The notes: a model not told the origin generated them from the sequence alone. Counted from the stretch's first letter, positions 36,960-46,260 are shown. The stretch: 64,000 nt of DNA from Notamacropus eugenii (GCF_028372415.1 NC_092878.1:193501-257500); one strand, 5' to 3'. Program-made: numbers and translations.

Positions 36960-37128
36960 TGTCTTTATTTTAAGTCCATCTGTTGCTCAAGCAGCGACCT
37001 CCAGGTTCTGTCTTGGCAACATTGGAATCTGTGCCAGTCTAGAAATACCAGCATCCACAGTGTGAGGAACACCAGTCCAGCCAAGCCCATTTAAATGAAA
37101 TAGTTGGAGGAATCCTGGGGAGTGAACC
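36960..37128 (-). pseudogene. OSCAR: OSCAR-like transmembrane / tail exon, stop in membrane segment
   Basis: A polypyrimidine-AG acceptor (ctgtccctctag) precedes the exon start at 37,128. The frame reads FTPQDSSNYFI, a TAA stop (37,091-37,093), then MGLAGLVFLTLWMLVFLDW and a short tail ending at a stop at 36,965. AATAAA overlaps that stop at 36,964-36,969. LRC activating receptors, including OSCAR and the LILRA proteins, share a PQD stem, an NLxR(L/M)GLAGLV membrane start and, in OSCAR, an FDW after the membrane. The stop occupies the position of the conserved arginine that pairs with the FcR gamma chain. Confidence 0.8.
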
Positions 37129-37511
37129 CTAGAGGGACAGACAAGACTGCTCAGATCCATGAGTATAGCTTACTGAGTATAGGGGAAACTGGGAGGCTGG
37201 CTATATAAATCTAAAGGTATAGGCAGCTGGCAGAAGGAGAGGATTCCTGACTGTGTTTGAATTTTATTAAAGGAGAAAATCAAATACCATGATATTTTTT
37301 TAAATATTGGGTACTAGAAAGCATTCCAAGCTCCCAAAACAGTTGTGGGCTAGGATACCTGGCTATAGGAGGGATTGTAAGGGACAAGAAGTGCTAGAGG
37401 TTAAGATGCCTAGATACCAAAACAGGACAAAGGCAAGGTGTCTGTGGAACAGGATATGTGGCTTCATGAAGTGGTAAGAAGGATGGCATTTAAGTTCTCG
37501 GTGCCACTCAC

Positions 37512-37765
37512 CTGACCAGCTGATGAGCAAAGGGTCACTCTTCTGACACAGGAGGTGATATGGTGGCAGCACCTGGAGGTGCCAGACAGAGGGGCCCTGA
37601 ATGGCAAAAGTCAGCCCAGGGATGTTCAGAGCTGAGGGACTGAAAGGGGTCCTAGGAAGCTCACAGGATAAAGAATAAAGCTCCTTCCTCCCAACTGGCC
37701 ATAGTAGTGCAGGCTTACATTGGTGCCTGCCACTAGTTGGAGAAGGAAGGGAGATTTAGGTCCCC
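37512..37765 (-). pseudogene. OSCAR: OSCAR-like second Ig domain exon, frameshifted
   Basis: Minus-strand segments match the membrane-proximal Ig domain of OSCAR in order: GTNVSLHYYGQLGGRSFILY, then PFQSLSSEHPWADF, GTSRCCHH, and LLCQKSDPLLISWSG. The human counterparts, from memory, contain NVSLRC, SFVLY, QPWADF, GTYSC and SQRSEVLVISWEG. The segments lie in at least three different frames, and the first Ig cysteine is a tyrosine. The exon ends at a clean donor (TCAG|GTGAG, exon end 37,512), phase-compatible with the transmembrane exon. The 5' boundary near 37,765 is approximate. No first Ig domain was found upstream. Confidence 0.8.
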
Positions 37766-37879
37766 TCCACCCCTGCCTCTCTCTCTCTTTAACCCTCCAG
37801 CTCTGTCACTCAACCCCAAATTATTTGATTTTCCTTTCCTCCTCAATATCTTCATGTCCCAATGCAGGGTGATAGAAAA

Positions 37880-38050
37880 GGTCTGACGTAGGAATCGAAA
37901 GACCGAGGCTCCAGTCCCAGCTCTGTTCCTGACCTACTGGGTGACCTCAGACAAATGACTTTCCCTCTCTTGGGACACAAGTTCTTCATCATGAAACAAG
38001 TGGCTTAGACTGGATCTCTGTAGCACCTTCCAGCTGGAACATCCATGTAT
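37880..38050 (+). repeat. MIR-type SINE
   Basis: The phrases gaggctccagtcccagctctgttcctgacc and ctactgggtgacctcagacaaatga are a diverged MIR core, lying in what would be an OSCAR intron. Confidence 0.65.
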
Positions 38051-38219
38051 GTTTCTGCCTTGGTCTCTGACTCCTTCATTGTCTTGATGTTTCTCTGAGT
38101 CTCAGTTTACGCATTAAGGAATGACAGAGTTGGCTTCCATCTCTAAGCGTCATTAGAGCTCTCAAGTTCTCACATTTTAAGTAGTGACAGGAGTCACTGT
38201 GAATATGAAATCACTGCCT

Positions 38220-38450
38220 TCCCATCAGAGCCCCTCCAAATACTGGAAAACCACAACCACTGTCACTCTGCCCCACTACAGTCTCCACAGGTCTCTTCTA
38301 TATCCTAAATATCACCTCTTCTGATCTTGGTTTCCAATACTATCCCCACTCTGGTCACCCTCTTTGGGACACAGCTCAGCTTGTCCGTGACCATGCTCAT
38401 GTCCACGTGGAACTAAAAGTCCAGGCTTCTTGATCCTGGGGCAAGTCAGA
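38220..38450 (-). repeat. CR1/L3-like LINE fragment, inverted
   Basis: The phrases agagcccctccaaatactgg and accctctttgggacacagctc are the antisense of the CR1/L3 3' region; the plus-orientation counterpart is at 10,860-11,345. Confidence 0.5.
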
Positions 38451-38754
38451 CCTCTTCCCTCCTCCACTCCTACATGTGCCCCCTCCCCCAAATCAACACC
38501 TTCCTCTGCATATGGTTGGATTAAGGCAGAGACTCAGTTTTCTTCTTGATGAGATAGAAATATGATCCAACTCTGTATTCTTACTAGGCTCCTGCATCAC
38601 TGTTTTGGGACAGCCCTCTGTCATGAAGGGATCCTTCCTGGGATGAGGGAGGGTTTCCCATATTGATCCTTGCTTTCTATGACTGAAGCCACAGCACCAT
38701 ACTTCCCCAGGAGAGGGGTGGCTGTCAATGAGCTAAGTACTTTCCAGGTCCTAC

Positions 38755-39470
38755 CTGATGTCTAGGGAGAGGCCCCTGGGCAGATAGAGACTTTAAACAA
38801 CTCTTTCTTGAGCTCCAATGCTGAGAACACATGGAGACCCATGAGAATCAGTTCATTTACAAGCTTTATTGGCAAGTTCAGGAGAGGGATGCCAAGAGAA
38901 CGGGAAGAGGGCGCCATTTCTAACTCAGTCACACACACTAATGCAGAGGATAAATCACAGGAGCAGCACTGCATGGGGAGCACAAAGATCTGGATTCATT
39001 CTACAGGAAGGGGGTGCTGGGTGGGTTCTCCAGGGGAAGATGTGTTCCTGTGTAACAGTAAGCACCCCAACACACACAGGGGGACCTGCTATCAGAGGTT
39101 TTTACATCTGCATTCATAAAAGAAAAGGCAACTTTTACAGGGTTAACAATCACTTTAGTCCAGCACATGTGTCATCCACCTAGTTCAGGGGAGTCAGTAC
39201 ACTGACTGCTTCCTGGGACACCTGTAAGGGGACATACGGCTCTGGGGGCAAATGGGGGAAGTTCCGTAGCCTAGTGCTTGGGGGCTGGGGGACTTTGTCC
39301 TTGGATCCAGGGCCTGGGAATGATGAGCAGGAAGAAGCAGGCTGGCTGCCAGAGGTCTGCAGTCACTGCCAGCATCCAAGGGCTGAGGGAAGGGCAGCTC
39401 TGTGGTTCAAGGAAGGGCAGCCCTGAGGCTCACTGAGGACCCAGAGGATGGAGCTCCTCCCAGTGCCCAG
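38755..39470 (-). other. Possible leader exons of the OSCAR relic
   Basis: A 21-base segment at 38,755-38,775 sits between acceptor-like cccag and donor CAG|GTAGG and can read GLSLDIR, like the short second leader exon of LILR-type receptors. Near 39,432-39,466 a segment (cactgggaggagctccatcc, then tctgggtcctca|gtgagcc) resembles the first leader exon, with AGG where the start ATG would lie. Both are very short matches judged from memory and may be chance. Confidence 0.25.
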
Positions 39471-39811
39471 GAGCTCACTCAGAGACGTCCTGGTGACCTA
39501 AGCTCCTGAAAAGCTAAACAACCCAACACGAACAAAGCTGTGATCTCACATCTGGTGTAGTCACTGATGCTCTGCCCAAAGTCGACAGGAACCAGTCATA
39601 GCTCTGATTTTTCTGCAATTTTATGTATTTTATTTTGAATTTGTGAAATAAAATAATATTTTCCATAACATAGTAGAAGAAAAAGAGATTGTCCATGAAA
39701 CTGCAGATCTGTTATGTACAACGTGCTATTCCCTAGTAAATATATAATAAAGTTACCATGTAATTTTTTTTCTTTTTTTCTTCCCCTCCCCCTCCCTAGA
39801 TACCATTAGAC

Positions 39812-39815
<4 letters not shown>

Positions 39816-39859
<44 letters not shown>
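39816..39859. repeat. (TG)n microsatellite
   Basis: About 22 TG units. Confidence 0.95.
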
Positions 39860-39862
<3 letters not shown>

Positions 39863-40290
39863 AAATCATTCTATGGATGCTTCTACTTATCCGTTCTTTC
39901 TCTGGATGCATACAGCTCCTTCCTTCACAGATCCTTTGGAGTTCATCTGGGTACTTACAGTAGTCAAAATGACTTAGTCACTCAAAGTTGTTCTTAAAAC
40001 AGTATTGCTGACAGTGCACGTGACATTCTCTAGGTTCTGCCCATTTCGCTCCTCATCATTTCCTGCAAGTCTTTCCATGTTTTCATCATGTCTTATAGCA
40101 CAGTAGGATTTTATAACTTGTTCAGCCAATCCCCAATCCATGGGTATCCCCATGATTTCCAGTTTGTTGCTGCCACAGATAGAGTGGCTATAAATATTTT
40201 AGAACATTTACACTTTTCCTTTTTCCCCAATCATCTTTGCAAATAGGCCGAGTAGTGGTATTGCTGGGTCAAAAGGCACAGGCAGTTTAT
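39860..40290 (-). repeat. Old L1 3' fragment, inverted
   Basis: Antisense phrases of an old L1 3' end are present (tagcacagtaggattttataa, ccaatccccaatccatgggt, and attgctgggtcaaaaggcac). Confidence 0.6.
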
Positions 40291-41055
40291 TAACTCTTAT
40301 CAATGAATTGGTTACTAGTTACTATCTCTCATGCATATGTGTGTATTCATAGGTACGGGTGTATGTGTACACACACTCATATGTACAAAAAGTGCCTAAA
40401 TACAGTTGTATTTCCCTCATCATTCTTATATAACCTAGATCTTAAATTTTTTGTCTCATCTGGTGAAATTTTTAATAAACGTCTTCTCAGAACACTAGTG
40501 TGATCTTTGAAAATTTAATAGTCAAAGGAATGATTACATTTCAATTAGAAGTTAGTCAAAATAAAGATGCATTTTTCCCATCCAAGTTCACAGACCCCAT
40601 GAAAACTCTCCTCAGATTGCACAGGAGTCAGTATACACAGTTTATCTGATATAGATAAATGTAACTTCTACTTTGAAACTGAAGTCACTGGAACCTTCCC
40701 TGGGTATCCCAAACTAACTTCTCTGAACACCCATGACTGACCTAGCCTGGACTTCATAGGCTGCATTGCAACATTATCAAGCAGATTTTATTTTCATAGA
40801 CAATCCTAGAGCTCAGAGGAATGGATTTGGGAATTGGAGCCAGGCAGCCTGGCAGCCTTGACTGAGTCTCCTATGGGCTAGATGTTGTCCTAAGCAGCTG
40901 GACTGAGAGCCTCGAGGCCCCTTCAGACTCACACTGATGAGCCTGGGAAGTCCCCAAGCTCACCAGGAGGTCTGGAGGCTTCAAGGGATGGTTTGTCGGA
41001 GGATGGCACTTCCTCCCCTCCCTGCCCCCCTCCCCCCGCCCCCCAGGAATTAGGA
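40291..41055. other. Unassigned sequence
   Basis: No exon was recognised; a C run lies near 41,026-41,044. Confidence 0.4.
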
Positions 41056-41059
41056 CTTG

Positions 41060-41310
41060 AAAGCAGTAATAACACCACTCATTTCTATAATAAGCCTTGC
41101 TAAGTGCTTTTTAAACATCTCACTTGATCTTCACACACACCCCACCCTGGATGGGGGTATTATGACCCACTCCACCCTGATTCCTGAGGTCAGAGGTTAA
41201 GTGACCTGCTCGTGGTCACAAAACTATTAAGTGTCTGAGATGGGATTTGAACTCAGACTTTCCTGCCTCTAAGTCAGAGACTCCACTGACTGAGTCACCT
41301 TGAAATTCAG
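41060..41310 (-). repeat. MIR/CORE-SINE, inverted
   Basis: The phrases cacttgatcttcacacacacccc, gtgacctgctcgtggtcaca and tgggatttgaactcagactttcct are typical of inverted MIR-type elements. Confidence 0.65.
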
Positions 41311-42649
41311 ACCCACTTTCTGCTGCAAACAAAGAAAGTGAGTCCCCATGGAAGACTTATCATCTCTTCTGTCTCTCTTGTCCTCAGGACAAAAATACTG
41401 CTTTTATATCTCTGATGAAAATGACAAAACAGAAAAATGGACCTCTCTGAAGGTCGCTGCTGAGGGGAAGACAGCCTATGGGCAGGAGGCGCATAGGTTA
41501 GTGACCCATCTGGGCATAGCTCCAGTCCCAGGAGGAGTGTGCAGCCCAGGCTCTTTGTGAAGCCCTGAAACAAGTCCCAATAGAACAAGTCAAAGACAGA
41601 TGACTGCCCCCTCACCATGTACAATATACAGTCCCCTCCAGGCTCCTTCTCCTCTGGGCCCAGCCCCTACCTGCACTCAGACTCAGCAGAATATAATAAA
41701 AGTCTTCTCAGGCATCTCCAAACTTTCATTTCTTCTCCCCCTGAAAATATTGAATATAAAATTTTGGAATAATCTCTTTGTTCTCTCTGAAGCAAACTCA
41801 GAGAGTGCCTCTTCCTATGCCAACAAAAGCCAGGGCTGATAACATTCCTTAAGAGACTTTTAACCTGACACTTTTTCTGAACAATGAGACGTTTTCTATA
41901 TCTTAATATTTTGTGGACATATACTATGTTATGGCATGTTAATGGTAAAGAAAACACAGACTTTTTGGGTCGTAATTTCAATTGAAACTTTATCAAACTG
42001 TTATCTTATTGTATTTACAACCTATGCAATTAACAAATTCCTTTCTAATAGCCTAGTTAATCACTCATGGACACCATAAATCTGAAGGACACAGAACACA
42101 TTTTTTTGTTCTAAAACAGATTTAAGGCTGGCTGTGTCAGGTATCTGGTAGGTGGAATCCATGTACATGTTACTTTAAGGGGAATAAGAATGAATTAATT
42201 AATTAATTAATAAAATGTATGCATTTAGCCTGTTGCCTCTACTTTAACCAAACTTTCAGGTCAACACCCCTGGCCAGAACATCTCCACATCGTCATCCTG
42301 TCCCCCACAATTCCCCAGCAAATATGAAGTTCAGCTGAGATTGTGGAGAAAAGCTGCAGACTGCAGAGCAGTGATTCATCAGGCTGTTTTGGTGGTCAGA
42401 CAGAGACCCCAGAGGTCAGGGCAGCCTCAGATGTGAACCAGACTCGTTCCCAAAAGAGACAGAGAGAGAGGAGGGAGGGAGGCCTTGGAGAACAGGGTGA
42501 GGGCCCTAATGAGGCTGCTCTGGGCTTGGGCCAGTAGAGACCAGGGATGATCTCAGGGGCCAGTACAGGGGAGAGAGGCCAGGGGTCAACAGGACCAACC
42601 CAGGGACTGCAGACTGGTTTTCTGTCTCAGGTCCATGCAGGCAATTCTC
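41311..42649 (-). other. 3' flank and 3' untranslated region of the class I gene
   Basis: The class I stop codon is at 42,650-42,652 and the minus strand continues here as 3' untranslated sequence. I found no canonical AATAAA on the minus strand in the first ~650 bases. A variant GATAAA occurs near 41,988-41,993 and TATAAA near 41,402-41,407, so the transcript end is undetermined. Confidence 0.5.
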
Positions 42650-42654
42650 TCAAG
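42650..42654 (-). CDS. Class I exon 8: last codon and stop
   Basis: After acceptor ccttctgcag the exon supplies CT, completing an alanine codon, then TGA. The very short coding part mirrors human class I exon 8. Confidence 0.85.
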
Positions 42655-45600
42655 CTGCAGAAGGAAAGACAGATTCAGGGGGATCCTCCAAGGGCCCTCT
42701 GGCCTCCAGCCTCTCACCATCCTGAAGGACCTGCCTCACCATCCAACCCATCTTCAGCCCAACCTCCCACAGACCCTCCTCTTTACTTGGCCCCATCTCT
42801 CCTTCCAGGCCCCCAGAGTTTCACCTTTGGCTGTGAGAGGGATATCTGACCGCTGTGCACTGTCATTTCCTGGAGACAAAGGAGGGAAACAATCCAGTCA
42901 GGGACGAGCATTCCAGAACCAGGGTATGGGAAGGGAAGGGGACACCAAGGGAAGGCTACTGGGCTAGGCCTCTCCTCTGCCTTCTCATTGCTCAGGTCCC
43001 AGAGCACCATGGGCTGGCCCCTTCTTTCTACCCTCCAGGTCTACCCTTCACTTACCTGCAGCCTGAACATAATCACCTCCTTTTCCACGTGGAAAAGAAA
43101 ATAAATTTCCAGTGCGGAATCCAGGAGAGGAAACCACACTAGGGTCTCAGAAGTTCAAAAATTTGCCTTGGAGACACAAGAAATAACCAGGACTTCACCC
43201 CCATGCCCCACACCACTCCAACCTCTAGATCCAAGAGGAAGACAGAAAAGGCCCCTAAATGGGTACTTCCTCCCCTAGGCCTACCTCCATGGGTTGCCAG
43301 GGCTGGTCTACATCCCCCAGCTGGGGAGACACTCAGGCCCTTGGGCAGAGGTCCCCATGTTCATGTCTGAGCTAAGGCTGAAGCAGATTCCCCACTCAGG
43401 CAGCCTGTTACACCCTTGCCAGGCATCCTCCAGAGACATGACTTCTAGTTATAGATATGTTCATCTACACTGTTAGGGCCAGTCTGACCATCCCTTAGAT
43501 GAAAAGGAGAGGAGTTAAGGACAGAAAGACAAGCTGCTAGGTCAGGGGAAGCCAGGATCTCTATGGTGTCTGCTCCCCAAGTACCCCTCCCAGTCCTGTC
43601 TACCTGAATTCTTCTTTCTCCACATCCCAACTCCAGCAATGACTGCAATGAGGAGGAGAAGGCCGGCAACAATGGCCCCCACAATATGCCAGGTGGATGA
43701 GGACTCTGGCTCTGAAATGGAAAACACAAGTGAGAGGCCCTGATCCCTGTCTGGCCTGAGAGTCACTAACCCCTCCCTGACACCTACCTCTTAACTCCCC
43801 CTCTCTCTGGTCCTGTGGGTTGGGGGGTGGCCTTTCCCAGGCCCTCCTCACTGTTCTTACCCCATTGCAGGGTGAGGGGCTCAGACAGCCCCTCGTGCTG
43901 AACTCGGCAGCTGTATCTCCCTTCCTGACCCGAGGTCACATCCACACCTGCCCACTTCTGGAAGGTGCCATCTCCTGCAGGCCTGGTATCAATGAACTCT
44001 GTGTCCTGGGGCTGTTCCTCCCCATCCCTCAGCCAAGTCAGGGAGATCTCCTTGGGGTAAAAGTCCTGGGCCCGGCACCTCAGGGTCACCTCCCCATGGG
44101 GGTCAGTGTGGCGGGTCACTCTGGCAGAGGGTGGGTCTGGAGGCAAAGGTCAGAGGCATTTCCAGGCTCCCCTTCCCCCTTCCCCTCCAAGGGCACACGA
44201 ACAGGTGGGGGCGGAAAGAACACCCCACAATCTGAGCCATGTGGTACAAGGATTTCTGGGGGTGGGGAGCCCAGGGCTGGGCCTGAGAAGTGGCTGAGAA
44301 GGATGGGTTGGGGGCCTTAAGCATACTTGGATGGGTCTGCAGTCAAGCATTTCCGGGCTCCCCTTCCCTCCTCCCCTCTAGGGGTTAGAGTTATGGGGAA
44401 GGGGAACCACCCCACAATATGCCCTGGGGTACAAGTGGTCCCTGGAGGGTCGGGAGTCCGGGGCTGACAGGAGGTGGAGAAGGGCGGTCCCAGAGGCCTC
44501 GAGTGCCGCACACACTGGGACGGGCCCCATCTTACCTGTCCTCATCAGCACTTCCTTCCCCATCTCCAGGTACTTCCTCAGCCACAGCACGCACTCCTCC
44601 TCCAGGTAGGCTTTCCTTCTCTCCGCGATGCTCCAGTCCGCCTCCCACTTGCGCTTGGTGCTCACGGCGGGGGGCACGGCCGCCGTCCAGGTGAGGGTCT
44701 CAGTGTCCAGGGCGATGTAGTCCCGCCCGTCGTAGGCGAATTGGAGAAACCCGCGCTGGAAGCGGAGCTCGGGGGATACCTCGCAGCCGGACATGAGCTG
44801 GATGGTGTGGACACCTGCCCGGCCCGGCCTCGGGTTAGTGTGGCCGGACCTGGCTGACCCTGGCCCGCCCCCCTGACACCCTGAGGGGGCTCCTGCCCCC
44901 CATCCCCAGGGGGACAAGGGGCGGGCCCCGCTCCCCGCCCCCGTCACGCACCGCCCACGCTCTGGTTGAAGTAGCCGCGCAGGGTCTCCAGGCCCCCTCG
45001 GTAAATCTGTGCGTTCCCCCTGGAGGTCCGCGTCTCCTCTTCCCAGTACCCCGGCTCCTCCTGCCCCACCCGCTCCATCCACGCCGCCCGCGGCTCCATC
45101 CTTTGACCCGGGCTGTCGGAGTCAAAGCGCACGAACTGCTGATCGTCCACGTAGCCCACGGAGAGGAACCGCGGCTCCCCGAGCCCGGGCCCGGTCACGG
45201 CGGTGTGGAAATATCTCATGGAGTGAGGGCCTGGGACGTGGGGACGGGGCGGGTCACGGCGGGGGTGCCTAGACCCGACCCCCCCGGCCCAGGGTGACCC
45301 TGGAGCACGCCACGCGCGGGAGCGACCCTTGACCTCGTGTCCTAAGCCCGCCCTCCTGAGATGCCTCTCCCCCCCACCCTCGGTATCCCCGCCTTTTACC
45401 CCGCCGCCCAGGCTGGCACAGCGCGCCCCGCCCTCCAGGCCTCAGCGCTCTGAGATCAGCACCACGCGGTCTGGACAACAGCCCAGGGAAGTCCCAGCGC
45501 ACCTGCTCCCAGACGCTGCCTCCTTCTCCCTGCCCCCACCTCTAGTCCGGGTCCGGGGTCTCTCACACTGCTCCCCTCGGCCCCCCACCTTGTGTCCTCA

Positions 45601-46054
45601 CCTGCCCCTCCCCGATCCTCCGGGAAGCTCCTTAACCAAACTGTCCCTGGGTCTGTCCTCGCCCTTGGGGGACCCCGGACAGCTCTGTTCCTTCTTTCTG
45701 CCCCCAGGACTGTGGCCCCCATTCTCCCTCCCCATGACCTCCCACCCCCTACGGATCCACTCACCCCCCAAACTAAGGGGCCGACACGAAGACACCCCCA
45801 TCCCAAAGCCTCACTAAGGGGCGGCGGGCTCGGGGGTCCAGGCTGATTCCGGCTTCTCCCTCTCAGACCCGCCCGGACCGCACTGACATGAAGGAGGAGG
45901 GTCCGAGGGAACGCTCCCTGGGCTGGGGTCCGAGGAGCTTCGTGTAGGGACCCCCATCCCAGTCCCACGCTGTGTCCAGTCTCTCCTTACCTGCCCAGGT
46001 GTCCGGCAGGGTCAGTGACCCCAACAGAAGGAGAGAGCACAGGGAGCGCTCCAT
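42650..46054 (-). CDS. MHC class I heavy chain gene (8 exons)
   Basis: Joining eight exons (46,054-45,991; 45,230-44,952; 44,814-44,536; 44,136-43,861; 43,711-43,604; 43,320-43,285; 42,869-42,825; 42,654-42,650) gives 1,092 bases and 363 residues without a stop. All junctions are GT-AG in phase 1, the classical class I layout. The protein is a type I membrane glycoprotein presenting peptides with beta-2-microglobulin. Mature residues Y7, Y62, Y87, T146, K149, W150, Y163 and Y175 correspond to the conserved human peptide-end anchors Y7, Y59, Y84, T143, K146, W147, Y159 and Y171. The alpha-2 cysteines are C104 and C168 and the alpha-3 Ig cysteines C207 and C263; an N-glycosylation site is at N89. 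The sequence looks marsupial, possibly a UA-type gene, but I cannot fix the locus name. Whether it is classical or nonclassical is unproven. Confidence 0.95.
42825..42869 (-). CDS. Class I exon 7: cytoplasmic tail
   Basis: 45 bases after acceptor tttgtctccag encode [14 protein letters not shown], clearly related to the DSAQGSDVSLTA tail of other mammals and keeping the serines that are phosphorylated there. The donor is AAAG|GTGAAA. Confidence 0.92.
43285..43320 (-). CDS. Class I exon 6: cytoplasmic tail (tentative)
   Basis: 36 bases lie between acceptor gtctccccag and donor GGAG|GTAGGC and keep the phase between exons 5 and 7. They read [11 protein letters not shown] in the tail. The size is close to the usual 33 bases, but the sequence has diverged from the GGSYSQA-type motif and the conserved tyrosine is absent. 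I found no better candidate between exons 5 and 7; skipping it would also preserve frame. Confidence 0.6.
43604..43711 (-). CDS. Class I exon 5: stem and transmembrane segment
   Basis: 108 bases after acceptor ccatttcag encode an acidic stem (EPESSSTW), a hydrophobic span ([20 protein letters not shown]) and the start of the tail (MWRKKNS). The donor is TTCAG|GTAGAC. Confidence 0.95.
43861..44136 (-). CDS. Class I exon 4: alpha-3 Ig domain
   Basis: 276 bases, the standard size, encode a C1-type Ig domain with [14 protein letters not shown] and [12 protein letters not shown]. The CD8-contact loop region reads [20 protein letters not shown], close to the human loop. The acceptor is gcctccag and the donor TGGG|GTAAGA. 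Confidence 0.95.
44156..44535 (-). repeat. Diverged 192-base tandem duplication in class I intron 3
   Basis: Two copies are visible on the plus strand, starting at 44,156 and 44,348. Matching landmarks 192 bases apart or nearly so are gcatttccaggctccccttcc against gcatttccgggctccccttcc, accccacaatctg against accccacaatatg, and gtacaaggatttct against gtacaagtggtccc. The copies are diverged and lie between exons 4 and 3. Confidence 0.8.
44536..44814 (-). CDS. Class I exon 3: alpha-2 domain
   Basis: 279 bases encode [13 protein letters not shown] through GKEVLMRT. Both disulphide cysteines, the TKRKW motif and the tyrosines KAYLEE and RKYLEMG are present. It is one codon longer than human alpha-2, near [15 protein letters not shown] has Leu where human molecules usually have Glu166. 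The donor is ACAG|GTAAGA. Confidence 0.95.
44540..45600. promoter_or_regulatory. CpG island over class I exons 2-3 and intron 1
   Basis: CpG density is high across exon 3, intron 2, exon 2 and the proximal half of intron 1, in contrast to the flanking repeats. Intragenic 5' CpG islands are usual for mammalian class I genes. Plus-strand open frames of 87-162 codons here are antisense shadows. Confidence 0.85.
44952..45230 (-). CDS. Class I exon 2: alpha-1 domain
   Basis: 279 bases start after the acceptor cgtcccag and end at donor GGGCG|GTGCGT. The domain begins [12 protein letters not shown], has [14 protein letters not shown], and ends [10 protein letters not shown] with the conserved NQS glycosylation site. 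It is three codons longer than the human domain, the extra residues lying in [13 protein letters not shown]. Confidence 0.95.
45991..46054 (-). CDS. Class I exon 1: signal peptide
   Basis: 64 bases encode [21 protein letters not shown] plus one base, a hydrophobic leader of normal class I length. The ATG sits in a strong context (gccaccATGG). The donor is GGCAG|GTAAGG. Confidence 0.95.
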
Positions 46055-46260
46055 GGTGGCAGGAACGGGAGCCCAACCTCACCTAGACCTGTGGGCGTGG
46101 GGTTTACAAAGGGACGGATCCCTCACTTCCTGGCTTCCCGGAGGATCTGCCGCCAAAAGAGGGTGGGAGACAACAAAAGTCAGTGCTGACTGGGCAGAAG
46201 GAGCCCGCGCAGGTTGGGACACCAAAACTGAATCTGACCCCGAGGCGGTCTCTTATTCCC
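46055..46260 (-). promoter_or_regulatory. Class I proximal promoter with SXY-like block
   Basis: Minus-strand 46,219-46,191 reads tcccaacctgcgcgggctcc then ttctgccca, close to the S/X1 block of HLA class I promoters (tcccaacctgcgtcgggtcc as I recall it). An X2-like actgacttt follows at 46,184-46,176 and a weak Y-like element further on. This arrangement binds the RFX/CREB/NF-Y enhanceosome recruited by NLRC5. At the interferon-response position the sequence is cagttttggtg, a poor ISRE, and no clear NF-kB-type enhancer A was found. A TATA-like tttgtaaa lies near 46,108. Confidence 0.6.

Noticed and set aside
44419..45817. Several long plus-strand frames
   Set aside because: Antisense shadows of class I exons 2-3 and GC-rich introns, where stops are rare.
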